From assembly GCA_041658245.1 (NCBI GenBank), contig JBBAAM010000009.1:1-64000 (forward strand): a stretch of DNA of 64,000 bases. Direction: 5' to 3'. Under the pieces are notes generated by a model, which searched no databases, had not been told where the DNA came from, and saw only the letters and a program-made list of their open reading frames with translations. The stretch's first letter is position 1. Each line of letters begins with the position of its first letter. Shown piece by piece: positions 36,701-44,162 of the stretch. Origin of the DNA: Fen-1258 sp041658245 (GTDB lineage Bacteria > Bacteroidota > Ignavibacteria > Ignavibacteriales > Melioribacteraceae). A program made the position numbers and the translations under genes.

Positions 36701-36844
36701 GATTCATTCCATAATCCTGGAAGATATAACTTAGTCTGGAACGGCAAAGATTCATTCGGTTATCCGGTAAGCAGCGGAATATATTTCTACCGGATGAGTG
36801 CAGAAGGATTTACTTTGGTAAAAAAGATGATCTTAATGAAATAA
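33701..36844 (+). CDS. GH3 beta-glucosidase with CARDB, F5/8-type C and type IX sorting domains
   Basis: A large exported enzyme; started at ATG 33701 (1047 residues) the signal peptide begins properly, although an ATG at 33674 is in frame. GH3 N-terminal barrel with the nucleophile Asp of VVSDWGS (about residue 248 from this start) and IKHFYTEYRQNG, a C-terminal GH3 domain and fibronectin-like domain, then CARDB (about 700-820), an F5/8-type C (discoidin) carbohydrate-binding domain (about 830-950) and a sorting domain (about 965-1047). It would release glucose from glucan ends at the cell surface. It is divergent from the PF10091 genes. Confidence 0.88.
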   Translation: MLIIKKLSVKSIKIILFILLLFQTDFFAQTLEERITDIISKMTLEEKIQQLHKEGGMNTSDNTRLNIPGFVMSDGPHGVRNGFATSFPVGIGLTATWDVDLVYKVGEAMGKEFRGKGIHQMLGPVLDLCLDPRNGRSPETGGEDPFLNAKINTSIVQGVQSTSTIATIKHFYTEYRQNGRTSNNYTLSNRMLLEHHGLQFREAVQIGGAMSVMNSYNLINGQKAAENPTLLGTILRTKWGFPYYVVSDWGSLWDAEKAIKAGCDIEMGSDLYENGTNGLLALVNSGKVTELTINDAVRRVLRTKIISGIMDYYPAGDPSDVNSPAHQALCLEAGKKGIVLLRNQDNILPLDKNTIKTIAVLGPNANEMRTDASGSSWVDPFYKVSPREGIEKYLGTSKVLYAQGCTIAGNYASDVYDALQKAAQSDVVIYFGGLDPTQEGEGSDRTNGSIELPGKQKDFIQLIKNVNPNVIVVLISGGICTATPFINDIKGLLYAFYPGQEGGNAIAQVLFGDYNPSGKLPVTMSMSDSQLPDRSKNDLDVIQGGGYRWFDYKKYTPQFAFGFGLSYTTFSYSNFRMSHQTWAFYEEPITISVDVKNTGSRAGEEVVQLYLSETTSYVTKFAKDLKGFKKIFLEPGETKTATFEITPNELYYFRQQSNSYEIDPGPYTFRIGTSSDNIKFNYTLDLRPRPPKADLQVANILTVPRFPLKGDKVIFLATIINRGTGPSPNSTFHEVSFSVDGKYVSSSVALQDSIPKGGMALVCGNVGDNNINYWVAGDPGTYTIEAFVDSKSAINETIETNNKKTVTLKVYNAPAVNLALKKTVSVSSIEGIGLEGNKAVDGSYGTRWSSQFTDPQWITIDFGTPAQFNEIRLSWEYAYGKEYSIQVSDDNLNWTTIITQTNGNGGFEKYNVQANARYLRIYGTKRGTQYGYSLYEIQVFNNPTSDINEEENNLPFNFSLSNNYPNPFNPTTTIIYNVPKASNVKIEIYNSLGQLVNVLRDSFHNPGRYNLVWNGKDSFGYPVSSGIYFYRMSAEGFTLVKKMILMK

Positions 36845-37009
36845 TAAAATAGTAAAGTAATAATCTTTTTTATGCCAATGGACAGCTAAATAAACTAAAC
36901 ATCAACTCAATTTCTAATTGAAAATACTCCCGGCTATTTACATTACCGCTTCTTCTTTTTTGCAAAAAATAGTTATGCTTAATTATTTTTTTGAGTTTAA
37001 TCGGGAAAA

Positions 37010-38980
37010 ATGAAAAACCTGAATATAATATTTGTTTTTATTACCGCTTTTGCTTTTAATATCTGTTTAGCACAGAATGTTCAAGTAAATGACGGCTGGT
37101 TTTACATAAACGGAAATAAATTTTTTGTGAAAGGGATCGGTTATGAGACACACACACGCCCCGGACAAGTTCCGTGGGTTTACAGCTTCAATGCCGATTT
37201 GATAAGATTTGATTTGCAACGGATTAAAAGCGCAGGGTTCAATACAATCCGTACATGGAGCGCAATAACAGAAGAAGAATTGAAGCTGGTGGAAGAATCA
37301 GGTTTGAAAATTTTGTTTGGAATTTGGATTGATCCATCAGGTGATTTTGGAAGTCAATCATTTAGAATATCTGTTTTAAATCATGTAAACAGTGTCCTTA
37401 ACTACTCGAGTAAATATCGGTGTGTAATCGGCTATTTAATAATGAACGAACCGCAAGTAGCGCATATTTATAGTTCGGACGCTCAAAATCTTTTTAATCT
37501 TTGGCAATCTGTAACAGAGTTGATTCATCAAAAACACTCCGGCATTCCGGTCTCCTTTTCAAATACAATTATTGGCGATTATATCAATATGGATATTTTT
37601 GATTTTGCGGCATACAACGCTTACATATACAACCCGGTAACGATAACCGATTCGCACGGATACAACGGATTTTTGAGTTACTTAAAAAATAACCGCGCAA
37701 ATCAAAAACCGTTTGTAATAACGGAGTTCGGGCTATCGGTTTCACCGGGTTCTTCAAGTACAAAATATACTTACGGCGGTAATACATTAGAAAAGCAGAC
37801 AAGCGGAGATTTGTTAATGTATAGAGAGTTGATAGATGCCGGCACTCAAGGCGGATGCATTTTTCAATATCACGACGGATGGTGGAAAGGCGGTAATGAG
37901 TTTTTTCATGATTCGTCTCCTGAAGAGTGGTTCGGGTTAATTGAATTTACAAGTCAAAACGATAAATACGGAACACCTCGTCCGGTGTGGTCTGCTTTCG
38001 AAAAGTACAACAAAGCAATAATTACGGATCCCAAGAACGAAGAAATTTATAGCGGTAAAATTCCGGTTGAGATTTTTACTACGGAGGATGTTAATTCCTT
38101 TTCAATTGTACTGAACGATATCGTTCTTTTAAATCAAAACATTTCCAATAATTATTTTAACGGTTTGCTGGACTTAAATCTTAATGAAGACATTAAAGAT
38201 GTTCAATTAACTTTTAATTTTTACAATGCAACCGGTGATATTGTTAAATCGGAAGCGATTTCTCTTCTTCGTATAAGAAACGAGATTCAAATCCCCGAAA
38301 TAAAAATGCAAATAGTTCCAACTAATTTGAATCCAGGCAGTAAAAATTATATGCTTCTGGAAATAACAAGTAACTCTATTTTTACAATAGAAGGGAATAA
38401 AGTTGATTACGTTGTTCATCCTCATATTGGATTTGACGCAGGGACTGCTAAATCACAAACAATTACATTGGTTAATAACAAATATTCAACGCAGGATTTT
38501 TTTGATATCCCTAATGAAACTAAAGTGGCAACTTTTGGTGCCGGTTTTACAATTAGACACGGAAATTTTACAAAGAGAATTTTCACTCAAAATATTTTAA
38601 CATACGGCAATTGGGCAAATTCAATCAAAGCGGCAGATGTAATTACGGATGTTGGTGAATATAAAGACGAAAAAAGCAAAACGATACGTGGAATTATGTT
38701 GTACCAGAACTATCCCAATCCGTTCAATCCTGAAACAACAATTATTTACAAAATAGCTCCGCCAATACTTCCCAAAGGGAAAACTTCAGTATTGGTGAAT
38801 CTTAAAGTTTATGATGTTCTTGGTAGAGAAGTTGCTGTACTGGTGAATGAAGAACAAAAAGCAGGCACTCACCGCTCAACGTTCTTCAATATTAACTCTT
38901 CACTTGCCGGTGGAGTTTATTTTTGTCGTCTCATAGTCGGCAATTATTCTGAAACGAAAAAAATGATTTTATTAAAATAA
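37010..38980 (+). CDS. Secreted clan GH-A glycosidase (GH2/GH5-like TIM barrel) with sorting domain
   Basis: A 656-residue protein with signal peptide (cut after CLAQ). The barrel (about 25-320) has NTIRTWSA, then YLIMNEPQV with the acid/base Glu147 and FVITEFGLS with nucleophile Glu239, followed by an aromatic IFQYHDGWWKGG loop. Middle region (about 330-540) is beta-rich and of unknown function; the sorting domain starts near 565. The fold is shared by GH2, GH5 and beta-1,3-glucanosyltransferase-like proteins, so the exact family is open. It is 165 bases after the GH3 gene on the same strand. Confidence 0.78.
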   Translation: MKNLNIIFVFITAFAFNICLAQNVQVNDGWFYINGNKFFVKGIGYETHTRPGQVPWVYSFNADLIRFDLQRIKSAGFNTIRTWSAITEEELKLVEESGLKILFGIWIDPSGDFGSQSFRISVLNHVNSVLNYSSKYRCVIGYLIMNEPQVAHIYSSDAQNLFNLWQSVTELIHQKHSGIPVSFSNTIIGDYINMDIFDFAAYNAYIYNPVTITDSHGYNGFLSYLKNNRANQKPFVITEFGLSVSPGSSSTKYTYGGNTLEKQTSGDLLMYRELIDAGTQGGCIFQYHDGWWKGGNEFFHDSSPEEWFGLIEFTSQNDKYGTPRPVWSAFEKYNKAIITDPKNEEIYSGKIPVEIFTTEDVNSFSIVLNDIVLLNQNISNNYFNGLLDLNLNEDIKDVQLTFNFYNATGDIVKSEAISLLRIRNEIQIPEIKMQIVPTNLNPGSKNYMLLEITSNSIFTIEGNKVDYVVHPHIGFDAGTAKSQTITLVNNKYSTQDFFDIPNETKVATFGAGFTIRHGNFTKRIFTQNILTYGNWANSIKAADVITDVGEYKDEKSKTIRGIMLYQNYPNPFNPETTIIYKIAPPILPKGKTSVLVNLKVYDVLGREVAVLVNEEQKAGTHRSTFFNINSSLAGGVYFCRLIVGNYSETKKMILLK

Positions 38981-39022
38981 ATTTTTCAGTATGAAGTCGT
39001 TCAATTAACATTCCACCCGGCG

Positions 39023-40960
39023 TTATTTTGTTAACACCATTTTCTTTGTATCAATTTTACTGCCGGCAATTAAAGTATAGAAATATATTCCACTTGGCAA
39101 AGACGTTTCATGTTTACCCGCTGTGGCGGGGAACGTCTTTACATATTTACCCGCTTGCTGAAATTCATTTACTAATGTTGCAACTTCTCTACCAAGAACA
39201 TCATGAACTTTTAATTGCACATGGCTGAATGCTGATAACTGATAGCTGATTACTGTCGCCGGATTAAACGGATTGGGATAATTCTGAAATAATTCGAACG
39301 ATGCCGGAATTTCTGAGTTAATATTATCTACAGATGTTGATACAACATTTATTTTATAATCGGGGGAAATTGAAACGATATCTAATCCTTGTTGGCCGAC
39401 ACCTTTCATTAAGTAACTGCCTGCTTTTAGAATTGTTATGGAAAGTGTATCACCCTTTAATTCCGGTCTACAATTAGTATCGAGAGTTAAAAAATTGATT
39501 GATGTAACATTCATCTTACTCTTAACAAAATTAGCGAGCATGATTTTTTTCTCTTTGCCTATCTCAAAATTTATTTTGGATAAATCAGGTGTGAGCCATT
39601 CAACATCAGAATAATTTGATGGAAGGTTGCTGTTAAGCCAAGTTGTACGTTGACTGATCCAAGTTTTCAAATAATTAATTTCTTCTTCATAATTAGAAAA
39701 ACGATTTTTATTTGGCCAGATATAAATTGCCGGATTAAAAATGTCTTTCCACTTTGAAAAATTCCTTACACGGGCTTCAGCGGTTAATGCAGCATTTTCT
39801 TCTATAAAATTTGTAAGGGCACTAATGCTGAAAGTTTTATTCTTGACCTCATTCCATCTTTTTGCAAGTTTGTTTTTAAATACCGGATCAATCATCAAGT
39901 TTGTTGTCCAAAAGGGACTGCTCCAAAGACCATCATAATGTTTATATGCTTGCCAGCCTGCAGGGTTAAAACCGTCATCATAATCTGCCAGCCCAAAAGA
40001 AATATCAAAATCCCAAATTGGACCCATAACCAATTTACCTCCTTCACTATCGCGATTCTTATGAAGGTACGCACTCAGACGATATGCATCCGTGTTTTTC
40101 GAAAATTCGTTTAGCAAGTAGTGATCTACAAAAGAATCAATATCAATAAGGTTGTAATAACCTGCAAAAGGATCTCTATAACCACCCGAATACATTATTG
40201 TTTCAAACTTGTTGATATAGTCTCTTATATAATTTTGTTGTGCTAAAACAATATCCGATGCTTTCGGATATTCATGAATATAAGTAACGGGAGCTTTTGT
40301 ACTTTGAAACACTGCAGGATATGCTGAGGTCCAATATTTATCCCCCGGATCAACCCGATCTATCTTAACTATATATCCGCCGGTAACAGCATCGCCGGTT
40401 ATATCTGTGGTAGTCATCTTTTTTATATTAACCCGGTTCTTATCCCGTTTAATTTTTTCCTGGAGTATATAGATGCCCCTGTAATCTCCGTTGATTACAA
40501 CCTCGCAATAGCGCGTGCGTGTTGCGTATCTACCCAGATCGTTTGAGAGTTTGTATGTAATTACATTACGCAGGAAAGATTTATCTATATATGATGCATT
40601 GAGCACCCAATCGCTCTCTTCGGGAAAACCAAGAAGCGAAACTTTTAAATCGTTTCCAGCATTATCACGTGTTTCAATTCCATACTGTTTTTTCTCAAAC
40701 ATTTGAGAGCTGTGTCCGCGTAATTCAATTCCAATTTTCCCGTTGTAAGCATTGAATGGATCGGTAAGATTATTCCTTATGCCGGGACCATTATCAATTA
40801 TACCCATATCAGCGGTTATTTTCGGTTCATCAGGAATTGTTTGACCGTGCGTATTAATTACCACAATTGGAAGGTTCGACGATGTGAAAGTTACTTGACT
40901 AAAATCTTTATTAGAGACAAAAGCAAGTAGTGATACTATAAAAAAAATTTTGTTTGTCAT
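39023..40960 (-). CDS. CotH-kinase-family secreted protein with sorting domain
   Basis: A 645-residue protein with signal peptide. CotH features: LPIVVINTHGQTIPDEPK at the start of the mature part, GIELRGHSSQMFEKKQYGIET, DWVLNASYIDKSFLRNVITYKLS, YRGIYILQEKIKRDKNRVN, GGYIVKIDR and GPIWDFDISFG (probable metal-binding Asp pair). CotH proteins are atypical protein kinases; exported forms occur in polysaccharide-degrading bacteria. A type IX sorting domain closes the protein and holds a 42-bp palindrome in its gene. The gene converges with 37010-38980. Substrate unknown, maybe secreted glucanases or surface proteins. Confidence 0.85.
   Translation of the reverse strand: MTNKIFFIVSLLAFVSNKDFSQVTFTSSNLPIVVINTHGQTIPDEPKITADMGIIDNGPGIRNNLTDPFNAYNGKIGIELRGHSSQMFEKKQYGIETRDNAGNDLKVSLLGFPEESDWVLNASYIDKSFLRNVITYKLSNDLGRYATRTRYCEVVINGDYRGIYILQEKIKRDKNRVNIKKMTTTDITGDAVTGGYIVKIDRVDPGDKYWTSAYPAVFQSTKAPVTYIHEYPKASDIVLAQQNYIRDYINKFETIMYSGGYRDPFAGYYNLIDIDSFVDHYLLNEFSKNTDAYRLSAYLHKNRDSEGGKLVMGPIWDFDISFGLADYDDGFNPAGWQAYKHYDGLWSSPFWTTNLMIDPVFKNKLAKRWNEVKNKTFSISALTNFIEENAALTAEARVRNFSKWKDIFNPAIYIWPNKNRFSNYEEEINYLKTWISQRTTWLNSNLPSNYSDVEWLTPDLSKINFEIGKEKKIMLANFVKSKMNVTSINFLTLDTNCRPELKGDTLSITILKAGSYLMKGVGQQGLDIVSISPDYKINVVSTSVDNINSEIPASFELFQNYPNPFNPATVISYQLSAFSHVQLKVHDVLGREVATLVNEFQQAGKYVKTFPATAGKHETSLPSGIYFYTLIAGSKIDTKKMVLTK
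39099..39140. repeat. 42-bp palindrome inside the CotH gene sorting-domain segment
   Basis: AAAGACGTT (39099-39107) and AACGTCTTT (39132-39140) are perfect complements, and inside them CCCGC (39117-39121) pairs with GCGGG (39126-39130). The length, 42, is a multiple of three, so the frame is kept, and the added residues fall in the loop just before LPSGIYFY of the sorting domain. Confidence 0.7.
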
Positions 40961-40990
40961 AATCCACCATATAAGATTAGATTGGTTGCG

Positions 40991-43951
40991 TCACTTGAGA
41001 ATCATCATTTTCTTTGTTGAAAGATAGTTATTAGTTTTTAATATGTAAAAATATACACCTGTTGTGAGTGCAGAGTGTAGAGTGCTGAACGTAGAGTGAT
41101 AAACACCCGGGTGCTTTATTTCATCTACAAGTGTAGCCACTTCACGTCCGAGTATATCGTAAATCTTCAAGGATACATGACCGCTCGCTGCCAACTGATA
41201 ACTGATAACCGTACCGGGATTAAACGGATTCGGATAATTTTGTTCTAACTTAAATTCAGTTGGAATACCATTTTCATTTTCAACTGATGTTGGATCTCCC
41301 ACCCCATATTTTTCTACACCAAACCACAGTGTTTTATAATTGTTTTGATCTAACTCAACCATGAAATGATTTTTTGTTGATGGTTTTACAATAAACGCTG
41401 GAATAATATTTTCGATTCCTTTTGAATCGAGCGGATATATTTTGATTGAGTCTGCATAGATATTTAAATCGAGTTTGATGTTGAGTGGATAAATCGAGGT
41501 TGGATTTCTACCCCAATTGTTATTCAAAGAATTGTTATAAGAATTCCATATCATTCCGCTGTTCTGAAGTTTTGAAGCAAGTGTTATCAACGACTTCTTT
41601 GACTGAGACAACTTTTCATTTGTTAATGAAATCCATGTCATGCTTCCGAAATCACTCGTACTGAAATCAATTACAACAAAATCACCGACACGTGTATTTT
41701 TGAGCGATGAAAGAAATCCCGCTGCGCCATTAAATTTATCCGAAGCAACGGTTAAAATTCCCTCGGAAGTATTATAAGTAATTTGATCGGTATCTGTTTT
41801 ATATGGATTCGTTGGGATAGACGGTAAAGAATTAAAATTTGTTTGATTGCTGCTTGTATAAGATTCAGTACGCACAGCATTACGGAGTGCCAAATGGTGA
41901 TCATAGCCGGTAGCAGCATGCCAATCATTTACTACAGACTTAGGGAAAAGATAAAGCGCTTCCGGAGTGTAATTAATTTTAATCATGTTCTTTGATTTAT
42001 CAATGAGACTATTTCTAAAAGTAAACGCACACGAAGGAAAGAGAGACATGTAAATTGAATTGCGATGAATGTCAAAGTAACCATTTACCCAATCACTATT
42101 CCAATTCTTCCTATCGCCGCTGTAATCGAACATCATTATTCCATCAGCACCATGAAATGAAGAATATCCGGTTAAGAATAAAAGTGCTTCGCTTTGATAA
42201 CGGTTTGGGAATGCATGATTGTATTCACTGATTGTGTATGGTTTGCCCACCATCGGTACTCCGGCAAATAAATCCGGCATCGTTCCGCCATAACTATCTT
42301 TCACCATCGGTTGATTATTTATTAACCAATCGGTTTGAGACCATGGATTATTAGGAAACTGCGGGTGATCCCAATATGCATGATTATCAATATAATCCGA
42401 TCCGGAAATTGAAGCGTTGTCTGCAGCGCCTACAGTCCAGTTTGTTCCAACGATTGGTACTTTAACACCAAGAGTGTTGTGAAGATAATTTATCATATCT
42501 ACAAAATAATCGCGTTGAAGTTTAATATAAAATTCTGAAATATCTTTCACACGTTGATCCGAGTAGGAAACGCAATCGGTGTAATCAATCCGTCTGATAT
42601 TTTGTAATTCAATTGATTCATCTTTATTTAAGCCGCTTACCCCGGCACTAGTTACGCTGACATTATCGAACCAAAAAGCTCCTGTATATTTTCCCGGATT
42701 AAACGTAAGCCGCGTATGACCAATATTTGTTTTCAACGCTTTGATGTTGAAAGAGAAAACTTTCCAACTTGTCGTCAAATTGATTACAATTCCACCATAC
42801 CAATTCCATGGTGAATAATCATTCATCATCGAAACAGAAATTTGTTTAGGTGCATCTGCCCGGGCAGCAAACGTAATTGTGTACGCGGAATCTTTATAAA
42901 CAGTTAATGTTTTCTGTTTGAATTGAATATGCCAATCGGTTCCGGTAGAATTTGTTATGCTGACTTTTGCAGAGAGATTTCCAGCATAAGGATTTGAAAC
43001 ATCTTGAGAAGTTGTTCCGGCAGCAGGTGAATGTAACTCCAATTCCCAGTCGCTGTTGAAACTTGAAACTTGCTCAAATCCACCGTTCTTTATTTGATCA
43101 TTTTTCCCGGCTTGAACTGTTCCTTGATTCCATGCACTCTGAAGATTTGCAGTTGTTTTATATTTATCCGCAATGAATTTATTAAACAAACTATCAAGCA
43201 TTCGCACATGCCGGTAAATCAACTTACCTCCGCTGGTAATCGGTTTAAGTTGATTCGACATCCAGAATCTATAAAGAGAATTTTCATTATTAGTTTCTAC
43301 CATTGCCATAACTGGATCGTTAACGAGAGCTTTACCCGTGTAAGGATTAACATGTGTAAGTAATTGTTGAGCATATTCTTTTTGAAGCATTATCAAATAT
43401 GGATCGAATAGGGTTATCCCTTTCGCGAATTCAGTTCCATAATTAAAAATTGAATCCGCATCAATTACTCCATCGAATACAGTAAATCTCCGGGAGACAT
43501 TCAAATTCATGTTGATGAAGATTCCGTTCTCCTTCAACTTGGAGATGTAATATTCAAGAAGATCCAGATTAGCTGAATATAACGAACGGGTATCAACTCC
43601 TTTAAGTAAACTATAACCGCCCCAACCATTATCAATATGATGAAACCGAACTAAATTTATTCCGACCTTGCGCATTCGTCCGGCAATTGCACCGGCAATA
43701 TTTTTATCCGGGAAAGCGCCATCGGCTACAGAGTTGACTCCCCAAAATTTAATTTTCTTGCTGCTTAGATTAAAATTACCGTCGACATCAACAGTAACAA
43801 AACTGTTTTGAGGAATAGGAATAATTGGAAATTGAGGGAGAAATTTTTGTGAAGTGGAATCATTCCATGCTAAATTGAAATTAAATCCGTTTGAAAAATT
43901 TTGGGCAGATCCTGTTGTAACAAAAAGGAGAAAGAAGAAACATTTTTTCAT
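40991..43951 (-). CDS. Secreted clan GH-A glycosidase with internal carbohydrate-binding module and sorting domain
   Basis: Started at ATG 43951 (986 residues), where a good signal peptide begins (MKKCFFFLLFVTTGSAQ); the frame is open 19 codons further. The barrel starts KIKFWGVNSVADGAFP and includes VRFHHIDNGWGG and AMVETNNENSLYRF, whose second NE is a likely acid/base pair. A CBM4/9-like module (about 285-435: NGGFEQVSSFNSDWELEL to FWFDNVSV) interrupts the barrel, which resumes with VPIVGTNWTVGAA and GKPYTISEYNHAF, a likely nucleophile Glu. A beta domain and sorting domain follow. No firm family number can be given. Confidence 0.72.
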   Translation of the reverse strand: MKKCFFFLLFVTTGSAQNFSNGFNFNLAWNDSTSQKFLPQFPIIPIPQNSFVTVDVDGNFNLSSKKIKFWGVNSVADGAFPDKNIAGAIAGRMRKVGINLVRFHHIDNGWGGYSLLKGVDTRSLYSANLDLLEYYISKLKENGIFINMNLNVSRRFTVFDGVIDADSIFNYGTEFAKGITLFDPYLIMLQKEYAQQLLTHVNPYTGKALVNDPVMAMVETNNENSLYRFWMSNQLKPITSGGKLIYRHVRMLDSLFNKFIADKYKTTANLQSAWNQGTVQAGKNDQIKNGGFEQVSSFNSDWELELHSPAAGTTSQDVSNPYAGNLSAKVSITNSTGTDWHIQFKQKTLTVYKDSAYTITFAARADAPKQISVSMMNDYSPWNWYGGIVINLTTSWKVFSFNIKALKTNIGHTRLTFNPGKYTGAFWFDNVSVTSAGVSGLNKDESIELQNIRRIDYTDCVSYSDQRVKDISEFYIKLQRDYFVDMINYLHNTLGVKVPIVGTNWTVGAADNASISGSDYIDNHAYWDHPQFPNNPWSQTDWLINNQPMVKDSYGGTMPDLFAGVPMVGKPYTISEYNHAFPNRYQSEALLFLTGYSSFHGADGIMMFDYSGDRKNWNSDWVNGYFDIHRNSIYMSLFPSCAFTFRNSLIDKSKNMIKINYTPEALYLFPKSVVNDWHAATGYDHHLALRNAVRTESYTSSNQTNFNSLPSIPTNPYKTDTDQITYNTSEGILTVASDKFNGAAGFLSSLKNTRVGDFVVIDFSTSDFGSMTWISLTNEKLSQSKKSLITLASKLQNSGMIWNSYNNSLNNNWGRNPTSIYPLNIKLDLNIYADSIKIYPLDSKGIENIIPAFIVKPSTKNHFMVELDQNNYKTLWFGVEKYGVGDPTSVENENGIPTEFKLEQNYPNPFNPGTVISYQLAASGHVSLKIYDILGREVATLVDEIKHPGVYHSTFSTLHSALTTGVYFYILKTNNYLSTKKMMILK

Positions 43952-43969
43952 GATTAGTCCATATTGTAA

Positions 43970-44052
43970 TTCTGAGGACGAACAAAAGGCGAGGACGAAG
44001 AATCCCAAATTTTTAAGATTCTCTCCCCGACCTACGCCGGGGTCAGAACGAC
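43970..44052. repeat. Diverged intergenic palindrome of the GTCATTCTGA...TCAGAATGAC type
   Basis: GTAATTCTGA near the left end and TCAGAACGAC near the right match as an imperfect inverted repeat. Inside are GAATC/GATTC arms and CCCCG/CGGGG. It resembles the palindromes at 54730-54820 and lies upstream of the 43951 start, whose longer open frame it would create. Confidence 0.45.
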
Positions 44053-44063
44053 AAACTCAATTT

Positions 44064-44162
44064 AGGGTGGTTCTAAAAACCATCTTATTGAAAGCCTAAA
44101 CGCAAAGAGCGCAGAGATTTCGCAAAGTACGCGAAGAATTTTGAAGTTTTTAGAACTACCCT
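44064..44162. mobile_element. MITE-like element with 17-bp terminal inverted repeats
   Basis: AGGGTGGTTCTAAAAAC (44064-44080) is the complement of 44146-44162 with one mismatch. The 99-bp unit carries no gene, has a CGCAAAG/CGCGAAG-rich centre, and its right end touches the stop codon of the GH3 gene. No clear target duplication was found. Confidence 0.45.

Noticed and set aside
30100..41240. Similar CAGTTATCAGTTATCAG-like tracts in several genes
   Set aside because: They encode the conserved YQLS part of the sorting domain and vary at the DNA level; paralogy of the domain explains them.
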